DNA of 64,000 bases, taken from positions 1,924,428 through 1,988,427 of the forward strand of contig NZ_LT896588.1 in the NCBI RefSeq assembly GCF_900186615.1. The letters are read 5' to 3'. This DNA comes from Parabacteroides bouchesdurhonensis. GTDB lineage: Bacteria > Bacteroidota > Bacteroidia > Bacteroidales > Tannerellaceae. Positions 57,053 through 64,000 of this stretch are shown piece by piece. How positions within the stretch are numbered: position 1 is the first letter of the stretch; each line of letters opens with the position of its first letter. The notes under the pieces are model-generated. The model did no database searches. It had not been told where the DNA came from and saw only the letters and a list, made by a program, of their open reading frames with translations. The translations under genes and the position numbers were made by a program.

Positions 57053-58489
57053 ATGGCATTTACCAACAATGTAATGATTGTTCGTCATGGATTACTGGCG
57101 AAATTAGTAAAACTTTGGAAAGAAAATCGTCTTTTAGATGAAATAGATCGTTTACCGATTGAGTTATCTCCACGTAAATCTAAAATAAGGGGACGTTGTT
57201 GTGTTCATAAAGAACGTGCTGTATGGAAATATAAGACACTTCCTTTATTGGGTTTCGATATGCAAGATGAAGTGGACGAACTGACTCCTCTTTCAGAATA
57301 TGCTAAACGAGCTTTACTGCGTTCTGAAAATAGAAAAGAAAACATAATGTGTGTTGTGGATGAGGCTTGTTCTTCTTGTGTATCTGTGAATTATGAAATA
57401 ACAAACCTTTGTCGGGGATGTGTTGCACGTAGCTGCTATATGAATTGCCCCAAAGATGCTATTCGCTTCAAAAAAAACGGACAAGCTGAAATAGATCATG
57501 AAGCTTGTATCAGTTGTGGTAAATGTCATCAGAGTTGCCCTTATCACGCAATTGTTTATATCCCTATTCCATGTGAAGAAGTATGTCCGGTAAAAGCTAT
57601 TAGTAAAGATGAATATGGAGTAGAACATATTGATGAATCTAAATGTATTTATTGTGGTAAATGCGTAAATTCCTGTCCTTTTGGCGCTATATTTGAAATA
57701 TCTCAGGTGTTTGATATATTGCAACGTTTACGCAATGAAGAAGAAATGGTTGCAATAGTAGCACCTTCTATTCTTGCACAATTTAGTGCTCCGGTGGAAA
57801 AAGTATATGGAGCTATAAAATCTTTAGGATTTTCAGAAGTTGTTGAAGTTGCTCAAGGTGCAATGGAAACAACTCGCCATGAAGCAGAGGAACTGAAAGA
57901 AAAGCTTAAAGAAGGACAACCTTTTATGACAACAAGTTGTTGTCCTTCATACGTACAATTGGCCGAGAAGCATATCCCGGATTTAAAGAGGTATATCTCT
58001 TCTACGGGTTCACCTATGTATTATACAGCACGTATTGTAAAGAAGAAATATCCGGATGCTAAAATTGTTTTCATTGGTCCGTGTGTTGCAAAGCGTAAAG
58101 AGGTGAAAATGGATCCTTGTGTAGATTTTACATTAACGTTTGAAGAAATTGGCTCTATATTAACTGGATTTGATATAAAGTTAGAAGAAGTTCAGCCATT
58201 TTCTATTTTGTTTAATTCTGTACGTGAAGCTCATGGTTTCGCGCAGAGTGGAGGTGTAATAAACGCAGTCAAAGTATATTTGAAAGATGAAAGTGTAAAT
58301 GCAGTACAAGTTTCTAATTTGACAAAAAAGAATGTTGCTCTTTTGCGCGCCTATGCTAAGACAGGTAAAGCTCCTGCTCAATTTATAGAGGTGATGGCTT
58401 GTGAAGGAGGTTGTGTTACAGGGCCTTGTACACATGCTGATAAAACAGCTGGTCAAAAACAACTTATCAAAGAACTTACTAAATTCTAA
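57053..58489 (+). CDS. Monomeric [FeFe] hydrogenase, group-B-like
   Basis: 478 residues. The N-terminal 190 residues carry three Cys clusters (CRGCVARSCYMNCP, CISCGKCHQSCP, CIYCGKCVNSCP) for [4Fe-4S] centres plus CEEVCP. The C-terminal part has the three H-cluster motifs in their variant form: TTSCCPSY, GPCVAKRKEV and MACEGGCVTGPC. TSCCPxY with GPCxAK and EGGCxTG fits group B rather than the prototypical group A (TSCCPxW, MPCxxK). The cluster needs HydE, HydF and HydG, which are not in the window. Probable role: fermentative hydrogen or electron balancing; the partner is unknown. Confidence 0.88.
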   Translation: MAFTNNVMIVRHGLLAKLVKLWKENRLLDEIDRLPIELSPRKSKIRGRCCVHKERAVWKYKTLPLLGFDMQDEVDELTPLSEYAKRALLRSENRKENIMCVVDEACSSCVSVNYEITNLCRGCVARSCYMNCPKDAIRFKKNGQAEIDHEACISCGKCHQSCPYHAIVYIPIPCEEVCPVKAISKDEYGVEHIDESKCIYCGKCVNSCPFGAIFEISQVFDILQRLRNEEEMVAIVAPSILAQFSAPVEKVYGAIKSLGFSEVVEVAQGAMETTRHEAEELKEKLKEGQPFMTTSCCPSYVQLAEKHIPDLKRYISSTGSPMYYTARIVKKKYPDAKIVFIGPCVAKRKEVKMDPCVDFTLTFEEIGSILTGFDIKLEEVQPFSILFNSVREAHGFAQSGGVINAVKVYLKDESVNAVQVSNLTKKNVALLRAYAKTGKAPAQFIEVMACEGGCVTGPCTHADKTAGQKQLIKELTKF

Positions 58490-58495
58490 ACATTA

Positions 58496-59740
58496 ATGAT
58501 TGTAAAGAAAATTGTATTAATGGTCTCTGTTTTGATGGCTTATATGTTAACCTCATGTGGACCGAAAGAATTACCTGCTATGGGTGATTATTCTCTATGC
58601 GTGTTTGATAATACCCCGATATGTTTTAATCCAGATAAATATCCCGGAGCTTATGATCCCGGATTGGATAGCATCTATCATTTAGTGAATGGACGTATTA
58701 TATTAAAGAAAATAACATTACCCGACTATAAACGAAATGTGGATGTGAATTTACGCGTTACTATTGCTTCTAATGGAGATCGTTGGGACAAGTCTGGTTC
58801 TTGTTTTGTATTACCAAAAGCTTCAGGGGTAAATTTGTTAAATGTGGCTCGTGGAGAAAAACAATTTCCTACTGTGGATAGTACAAAATTAGAACAAATG
58901 CTAGGTATAGTTCCGGGGAATGATTATTTGCCAACGGTAGAACTGATGCGTTTTATGACTCCATTTGGTGTTGGTTATTACAGTAATCCAGACAATAGCT
59001 TAACTAAACATCGTAAACCTGTATATATAGATCATTGGGAGGATAGTGTAAGTTGGGTTCAAAATATTACAGATCTTTATCCTTTGCTGGAAGGTGGGGC
59101 TTATGTGGGAGTTTTTATTGATAGTTGGACAGCGGAAGGATATATAGTAAATATGACGATAGAAATTAAAGAATCTGATATTATTAATGATGCCCTTCCG
59201 AATAAACATGTTGAGCCGCTTATAAATACTGTGTATTATGTTGGGCAAGCTTATCCGGATATTTTTGCTCGTAAAGATGTCTCAATGGATTTTTATATTC
59301 CTGAAAATGCGAAAGATGTCCGCCTAAAATATATTGTAACGGGACATGGAGGCCATTCAGGAGGGGATGAGTTTGTTCAGAAGCGAAATATTGTATCAAT
59401 AGATGGGAAGCCTGTATTAGACTTTATTCCTTGGCGTACCGATTGTGCTTCTTTCCGTCGTTTTAATCCGGCTACAGGCGTATGGTTACAGAAACGATTG
59501 GCTTCCTATATTACAGATAAAGGATACGCTGAGAAAGAGGTGGAAGAACCGATAGGATCTTCAGATTTTTCTCGTTCAAATTGGTGTCCGGGGACAGATG
59601 TAATTCCGGAAGAAATTGAATTGACTGATATTCAGCCGGGCAGGCACTCATTTACAGTAAGTATCCCTGATGCACAAGAGATGAAAGGAGACGAATTGAA
59701 TCATTGGTTGGTTTCCGCTTATCTTATTTGGGAAGAATAA
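58496..59740 (+). CDS. PNGase F-like lipoprotein
   Basis: 414 residues, lipoprotein signal ([10 protein letters not shown], Cys near 21). The C-terminal region resembles the peptide-N-glycosidase F fold: [32 protein letters not shown] and [16 protein letters not shown], with the conserved Trp-Cys and Asp residues typical of that family. PNGase F releases N-glycans from glycoproteins. The N-terminal half (about 25-240) is beta-rich and less recognisable. It starts 6 bp after the hydrogenase stop, so it may be co-transcribed, although the functions are unrelated. Activity is unproven. Confidence 0.7.
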   Translation: MIVKKIVLMVSVLMAYMLTSCGPKELPAMGDYSLCVFDNTPICFNPDKYPGAYDPGLDSIYHLVNGRIILKKITLPDYKRNVDVNLRVTIASNGDRWDKSGSCFVLPKASGVNLLNVARGEKQFPTVDSTKLEQMLGIVPGNDYLPTVELMRFMTPFGVGYYSNPDNSLTKHRKPVYIDHWEDSVSWVQNITDLYPLLEGGAYVGVFIDSWTAEGYIVNMTIEIKESDIINDALPNKHVEPLINTVYYVGQAYPDIFARKDVSMDFYIPENAKDVRLKYIVTGHGGHSGGDEFVQKRNIVSIDGKPVLDFIPWRTDCASFRRFNPATGVWLQKRLASYITDKGYAEKEVEEPIGSSDFSRSNWCPGTDVIPEEIELTDIQPGRHSFTVSIPDAQEMKGDELNHWLVSAYLIWEE

Positions 59741-59799
59741 TAAAGAGTCGGTGCTTCAATCTCAATAAGAGACCGATATACTAACTTAATATATTTTTT

Positions 59800-60444
59800 A
59801 TGGAAACTCTGTTACCTTTTGCTCTATTATGTTTTACTTCATTTTTTACACTTACAAATCCGTTAGGAACAATGCCTGTTTTCTTGACTATGACGAATGG
59901 ATTAAGTGATCAAGAGCGTCGGGCTATTGTAAAACGGGCAACGATTATATCGTTTATTACCTTAATGATTTTCACTTTCTCCGGTCAGTTTCTGTTTAAG
60001 TTTTTTGGTATCTCGACGAATGGTTTTCGTATAGCTGGAGGATTTATTATTTTTAAAATTGGCTACGATATGCTACAGGCTCGTTATTCAAATGCCAAAT
60101 TGAAGGAAGAAGAAGTTAAGACTTATGCCGATGATATTTCAATTACACCGTTGGCCATACCTATGCTTTGTGGACCAGGAGCAATAGCTAATGGTATTAT
60201 GTTGATGGATGATGCAAATACATATACCCTAAAAGGCATTTTGATAGGCATTATAGCTATCGTTTATTTCATAACTTTTCTAATTCTTCGTGCTTCTACC
60301 CGTTTGGTAAAAATGCTGGGTGAAACTGGTAATAATGTGATGATGCGTCTTATGGGACTTATCCTGATGGTAATAGCAGTGGAATGTTTTGTTAGTGGCA
60401 TTCGGCCTATATTGACTGATATATTAAAACAAGCACTTTCTTAA
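59800..60444 (+). CDS. MarC family integral membrane protein
   Basis: 214 residues with six predicted membrane segments. The typical N-terminal ALLCFTSFFTLTNPLGTMPVFLTMTNGLS, FRIAGGFIIFKIGYDML and TPLAIPMLCGPGAIANGI are present. MarC was once linked to antibiotic resistance but the function of the family is unknown. There is a 59-bp gap after the PNGase F-like gene. Confidence 0.9.
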   Translation: METLLPFALLCFTSFFTLTNPLGTMPVFLTMTNGLSDQERRAIVKRATIISFITLMIFTFSGQFLFKFFGISTNGFRIAGGFIIFKIGYDMLQARYSNAKLKEEEVKTYADDISITPLAIPMLCGPGAIANGIMLMDDANTYTLKGILIGIIAIVYFITFLILRASTRLVKMLGETGNNVMMRLMGLILMVIAVECFVSGIRPILTDILKQALS

Positions 60445-60457
60445 TATAAATATTCCG

Positions 60458-60495
60458 ATCATCAATTGGAGGTTTTTAGTCTACCAATTGATGAT
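60458..60495. repeat. 12-bp inverted repeat spanning the 3' end of the GT2 gene
   Basis: ATCATCAATTGG and CCAATTGATGAT pair perfectly around a 14-nt loop that contains the GT2 stop. No U-tract follows on either strand, so it is not a standard terminator but may close both convergent transcripts. Confidence 0.6.
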
Positions 60496-61513
60496 ATGTT
60501 TTCTTCCCTTTTAGATAAAATTGTAAGATAAGGCTTTGTTGCATCAGTTCGGGGATCTTTTTCAAAATTGTTTTTTTGAGATTCTCTTTACGAATGGATA
60601 AATATGAGTTCTTTAGTGAGAAAAATTCCTTACGTGCATCATAAACAGCCTTTGCATTTTTAGGATGTCCACTGAGTAGAAATTTAGTTGCAGCAATATA
60701 GTCCAGCCAGAAGCGAACACGCATAACATGCCTTATTTTATCTTCTGGTAAGTTTTTATATAGCATTAATAGATTATTGCGAAAGTTGAGAAATGTTTTC
60801 TGAGGACTTTCCATATTAAGGGTTGCTCCACCTACATGATACACTATTGATTGAGGAATACATACTAGACGGTACCCTCGGCAACGGAGACGCCAGCACA
60901 TATCTACTTCTTCCTGATGAGCGAAAAATTGAGCATCAAGTCCGCCGACGTCCTTATACGTTTGAGTACGAACAAACAGGCAAGCACCTGTCGCCCATAA
61001 AATATCTGTAGTTGTGTCATATTGCCCCTGATCTTTTTCGATTATGTGTAATACGCGTCCTCGGCAAAAAGGGTAACCGTAAATATCTAAATAACCTCCG
61101 GCAGCTCCAGCATATTCAAAATATTCTTTGTTGCGTTGAGATCGAATTTTAGGTTGAGCGCAAGCTATTGAATTATCAGAGTCTAAAACCGTAATAAGAG
61201 CATCAAGCCAACCCGAAGTCACTTCTACATCACTGTTTAACAGTACTGTGTATTCGCTATCAATATGATTCAAGGCTTGATTATATCCTTCTGCAAATCC
61301 ATAATTCGTGGTAAAAGGAATAATACGAACAGTTGGGAATTTGTCTTTCAATATTTCCAAAGAGTTGTCTGTGGAGCCATTATCTGCTACTACAATTTCA
61401 GCTATTTCAGCCGGGGTATAGGTTATGACGGAGGGAAGGAATTCCTCCAATAGTTTAGCTCCGTTCCAGTTGAGGATGACAACGGATATTCTTTTTGTGG
61501 TATTGTCTTTCAT
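60476..61513 (-). CDS. Family 2 glycosyltransferase
   Basis: 345 residues, GT-A fold: VILNWNGAKLLEEFL, DNGSTDNSLE, LLNSDVEVT (DxD-like region) and WATGACLFVRTQTYKDVGGLD. A C-terminal region (about 265-345) with EESxx-type basic residues follows. GT2 enzymes of this rhamnosyltransferase-like type work in polysaccharide or lipid-linked glycan synthesis. The acceptor is not determinable. The start overlaps the acyltransferase stop by 4 bp, so it is in one operon with it and mtaB. Confidence 0.9.
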   Translation of the reverse strand: MKDNTTKRISVVILNWNGAKLLEEFLPSVITYTPAEIAEIVVADNGSTDNSLEILKDKFPTVRIIPFTTNYGFAEGYNQALNHIDSEYTVLLNSDVEVTSGWLDALITVLDSDNSIACAQPKIRSQRNKEYFEYAGAAGGYLDIYGYPFCRGRVLHIIEKDQGQYDTTTDILWATGACLFVRTQTYKDVGGLDAQFFAHQEEVDMCWRLRCRGYRLVCIPQSIVYHVGGATLNMESPQKTFLNFRNNLLMLYKNLPEDKIRHVMRVRFWLDYIAATKFLLSGHPKNAKAVYDARKEFFSLKNSYLSIRKENLKKTILKKIPELMQQSLILQFYLKGKKTYHQLVD

Positions 61514-62442
61514 TCTTTTTCTGTCGTGTTATTTGTTTCTGATTCTGTAGATGATTGAGGTTTTTTGTGTTTGTATTTCCAGCGTTTGTGAGTCCATAAC
61601 CAATAAGCCGGATTACGAAGAATACATTTTTCCATCAGTCGTGCATATTGTTCTGTGATCCAATATTCTGGAGTTAATTGCGGAGTCTTAGTTATTAAAA
61701 CCATGTCAACTGTGTAATATCCTCTCTTTACTCGTTTTGTATCTAAAAAAATAACAGGTAAATTGAACTTTTGAGAAATTCGTTCAGGACCAGTTAGCAT
61801 TGGGGTATCATGGTTTAAGAAATTTGTCCAGTAATGCAAATTCGCTTCACTTGGGGTCTGGTCAGCAAGAAAAATAATTAATGCCCGGGCTGACTTCTGC
61901 TTTAGTTTTACAATGTCACGTACAGCTTCTCTCTTTTTTATACCTAAAGAACCGAATCTTGTTCGCAGTTTAATGAACAACTTGTCTACTGCGACATTAT
62001 TAAGTGGACGGTATATCTGGTAAAGTTTTACATTGTCAAAAAAGGATGATGCCCCCGAGAACCATTCCCAATTGCCATAATGTCCCATTAATAAAACAAA
62101 GCCGGTATACCCTTCTTTCAATAGCTGATCGACTACTTCCGGATTTCTTACACATGCTCTGCGTTGTAATTCTTCCAATGGTATATCAGCCAGTTTAATT
62201 GTCTCAATTATGTAATCGGCAAAATGGTGATAAAAGTCTTTTTCTATTTGAAGTAATTCTTTTTCTGATTTTTCAGGGAAAGAGTTTCTTATGTTCTGGC
62301 GTACTACTTTCAGGCGATATTTTACCACTTTATATATGATTATATAGAGCAAGTCGGCCAATATGTAAAGTATGCACAGTGGAAAAATGGCAATAATCCT
62401 GACCAATACGTAGATAATGATGTATAACAAACTAGTTAACAT
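61510..62442 (-). CDS. Lysophospholipid/lipid A acyltransferase (LpxL/HtrB-like)
   Basis: 310 residues. N-terminal membrane anchor (LLYIIIYVLVRIIAIFPLCILYILADLLYIII), the catalytic His and Glu motif GHYGNWEW (Hx4E) near residue 118 and ADQTPSEANLHYW downstream. Such enzymes add secondary acyl chains to lipid A or related aminoacyl lipids. The next gene in the operon is a glycosyltransferase, consistent with cell-envelope lipid biosynthesis. It lies 2 bp after mtaB. Confidence 0.88.
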   Translation of the reverse strand: MLTSLLYIIIYVLVRIIAIFPLCILYILADLLYIIIYKVVKYRLKVVRQNIRNSFPEKSEKELLQIEKDFYHHFADYIIETIKLADIPLEELQRRACVRNPEVVDQLLKEGYTGFVLLMGHYGNWEWFSGASSFFDNVKLYQIYRPLNNVAVDKLFIKLRTRFGSLGIKKREAVRDIVKLKQKSARALIIFLADQTPSEANLHYWTNFLNHDTPMLTGPERISQKFNLPVIFLDTKRVKRGYYTVDMVLITKTPQLTPEYWITEQYARLMEKCILRNPAYWLWTHKRWKYKHKKPQSSTESETNNTTEKE

Positions 62443-62444
62443 GG

Positions 62445-63785
62445 TTATTTATTTTGTTTATCAGTTTCTTCTGGGAACTGGCAAGTTAATGCTGTTTTAT
62501 TCTTATTCCAATCTCCCAGTCTAACTTTTGTTGTTTTATTTATTAAAAAAGGATTGTATGGTATTTCTACCTTAATGTAATTTTCAGTAAAACCGTGCAT
62601 CATTCCTTCTTTTCGGGTATGCTCAAATAAAACGTTTGCATCATTTCCAATATGAGACTCGTAAAATGCTTGCAGTTTGCTTTCTGACATATCCAATAAT
62701 TTCTGGCTTCGAGTGTGTTTTGTTTTTGGATCTACTACATACTCTATTTTTAAAGCTTGGGTACCAGGACGTTCTGAATAGCTGAATACATGCAATTGGG
62801 AAATATCCAAGCTTTCAATAAAAGTACGTGCCTCCTCAAAATATTCATCAGTTTCTCCCCGGGTACCTACAATGACATCTACACCAATAAAGGCATGCGG
62901 CATCAATTTCTTGATCTTTTCTATTTTATGACGGAAAAGAGCAGTGTCATATCGGCGACGCATTAACTTTAGTACAGCATCACTTCCACTTTGCAAAGGA
63001 ATATGAAAATGTGGAGCAAAACGTTTGCTGGATGCAACAAAATCTATTACTTCATCAGTAATAAGGTTGGGCTCAATGGATGAGATACGATAGCGGGTAA
63101 TACCTTCAACTTCGTCTAATGCTTGGATTAGGCTTATAAATGTTTCTCCTGTACTTTTCCCAAAGTCACCTATGTTAACTCCTGTCAATACAATTTCTTT
63201 TCCCCCTTTACTGGCAACTTCTTTGGCCTGCTCAATCATACTGGCGATTGTCCCGTTGCGACTGCGTCCACGAGCGAACGGTATTGTACAGTAGGAACAA
63301 TAATAATCGCATCCATCTTGAACTTTTAGAAAGTGCCGGGTGCGGTCATCTGCTGAGCAAGATGGTGAGAATGTTCGTATATCTTTTGATTGGGAAGCAA
63401 CAATTGTTCCTTCTTCTTTTTTCGCTATATTATCCAGATATTGAAGAATTTCCAATTTTTGCTCAGCTCCTAATACAAGGTCAACTCCTTCAATGTGGGC
63501 AACTTCTTCTGGTTTGAGTTGGGCATAACAACCGGTTACCACTATAAATGCTCCTGGATGTTGTTTGTTAATACGACGGATTGCCTGTCTGCACTTTTTG
63601 TCTGCCAATTCCGTTACTGAACAGGTGTTGACAACGCAAATGTCTGCTTTTTCACCGGCGCGCACTTTACGTACTCCTTGTTCTGCTAAAACTTTTCCAA
63701 TAGTTGAAGTTTCTGCAAAATTAAGTTTACATCCTAATGTATAATAAGCAGCTTTTTTATTATTGAATATAGATTGATCTATCAT
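62445..63785 (-). CDS. mtaB: tRNA t6A37 methylthiotransferase MtaB
   Basis: 446 residues. The N-terminal UPF0004 domain holds three conserved Cys (LGCKLN, VNTCSVT, TGCYAQ), the radical SAM domain holds CDYYCSYC, and the C-terminal part is TRAM-like (NYIKVEIPYNP). LGCKLN with NTCSVT distinguishes MtaB from MiaB (LGCQMN) and RimO. It converts t6A to ms2t6A at position 37 of ANN-decoding tRNAs. It is first gene of a three-gene minus-strand operon. Confidence 0.93.
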   Translation of the reverse strand: MIDQSIFNNKKAAYYTLGCKLNFAETSTIGKVLAEQGVRKVRAGEKADICVVNTCSVTELADKKCRQAIRRINKQHPGAFIVVTGCYAQLKPEEVAHIEGVDLVLGAEQKLEILQYLDNIAKKEEGTIVASQSKDIRTFSPSCSADDRTRHFLKVQDGCDYYCSYCTIPFARGRSRNGTIASMIEQAKEVASKGGKEIVLTGVNIGDFGKSTGETFISLIQALDEVEGITRYRISSIEPNLITDEVIDFVASSKRFAPHFHIPLQSGSDAVLKLMRRRYDTALFRHKIEKIKKLMPHAFIGVDVIVGTRGETDEYFEEARTFIESLDISQLHVFSYSERPGTQALKIEYVVDPKTKHTRSQKLLDMSESKLQAFYESHIGNDANVLFEHTRKEGMMHGFTENYIKVEIPYNPFLINKTTKVRLGDWNKNKTALTCQFPEETDKQNK

Positions 63786-63804
63786 GCTCTATTTTGTTGA
63801 GATG

Positions 63805-63812
63805 CAAAAGTA
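63805..63812 (-). promoter_or_regulatory. mtaB operon -7 element
   Basis: Minus strand TACTTTTG, a perfect TAnnTTTG, 19 bp before the ATG at 63785. Confidence 0.5.
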
Positions 63813-63916
63813 CAAAATATTCCCGACATACTCCTTGTCGTGAAGGCTTTACCAATACGTCAGTTGAGTTTTTTTCATTTCTTACTTGCTTATAAGCCGT
63901 TTAGATATTTTCTGTC

Positions 63917-63951
63917 GTTAAAAATAAAATGAGAGCAAAGAAGAGGCTCTC
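63917..63951 (-). terminator. Terminator reading leftward from the window edge
   Basis: GAGAGC pairs with GCTCTC around a 9-nt loop; on the minus strand it is followed by ATTTTATTTTT. It probably ends a gene that enters from beyond 64000. Confidence 0.55.
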
Positions 63952-63965
63952 TGATAAGATATAAC

Positions 63966-64000
63966 TTATTTGTGTAAACTTCTTAATAACTTGCAGATAG
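63966..64000 (-). CDS. Possible C-terminal fragment of a minus-strand gene
   Basis: Ten codons and a stop (ICKLLRSLHK) read leftward from the edge to TAA at 63966-63968, just before the terminator at 63917-63951. The frame is too short to identify, and another frame stays open from the edge to 63899; the call rests on the terminator position. Confidence 0.3.
   Translation of the reverse strand, partial: ICKLLRSLHK

Overview
The window is a 64 kb piece of a Bacteroidales chromosome, most like Bacteroides or Parabacteroides. The evidence is the -7 promoter box TAnnTTTG (often with TTG or TTTG about 20 bp upstream), the lack of Shine-Dalgarno dependence, lineage families such as DUF4270, DUF4907, Wzi-type capsule assembly proteins, OstA-like proteins and a 2xCBM20-GH77 amylomaltase, and a ribosomal cluster in which fusA runs straight into rpsJ with no tuf. 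Most of the window is ordinary, well-conserved housekeeping DNA. I saw no rRNA, tRNA, CRISPR array, insertion sequence or prophage.

Layout. 1-7119 (+): an envelope-biogenesis operon of three consecutive parvulin/SurA-like proteins, an OstA-like protein, a small tail-anchored protein and mutL. 7128-9227 (+): a periplasmic six-hairpin glycosidase-like protein. 9228-9812: a 585-bp gap with a 22-bp tandem repeat and two near-identical promoters. 9813-27833 (+): the merged str-S10-spc-alpha cluster from rpsL to rplQ, including fusA, secY, map, infA, rpmJ and rpoA. 28059-29354 (+): eno. 29452-34960: a GC-richer block of six genes (DUF4907 protein, kelch lipoprotein, DUF4270 lipoprotein, outer-membrane protein, and a LytTR-type response regulator with its histidine kinase). 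35204-48780: rplS, a GH3/beta-lactamase fusion, a CobD/HisC-like aminotransferase, a 56-residue membrane protein, plsC, Wzi, a degenerate protein kinase, an alpha/beta hydrolase, rpsF-rpsR-rplI, an amidase and an MlaD protein. 49152-63785: dnaA, nrdJ, malQ, bactofilin, folB, a group-B-like [FeFe] hydrogenase, a PNGase F-like lipoprotein, marC, then a minus-strand operon of mtaB, a lipid A-type acyltransferase and a GT2 glycosyltransferase.

The most interesting part is the 29.4-35.0 kb block. Its three divergently placed promoters (kelch operon, DUF4270 operon, kinase/regulator operon) carry the same architecture: two 10-bp direct repeats (consensus about TTCAYCGATT) with a 21-bp period, then 4 bp, a TTG-like -33 element, 20 bp and the -7 box. 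That is the geometry expected of a LytTR regulator, so the block reads as a self-contained surface-protein regulon driven by its own two-component system. In this genome or assembly, however, the convergent outer-membrane protein and response-regulator genes are both cut off where they meet (33219-33259), so the regulator lacks most of its DNA-binding domain.

Other points worth checking: a Hanks-type kinase with Asn in place of the catalytic Asp, a MutL whose endonuclease motifs are degenerate, zinc-ligand-free L36 and S14, a palindrome in front of the nrdJ promoter, and possible leader structures before rpsG and rpsD.
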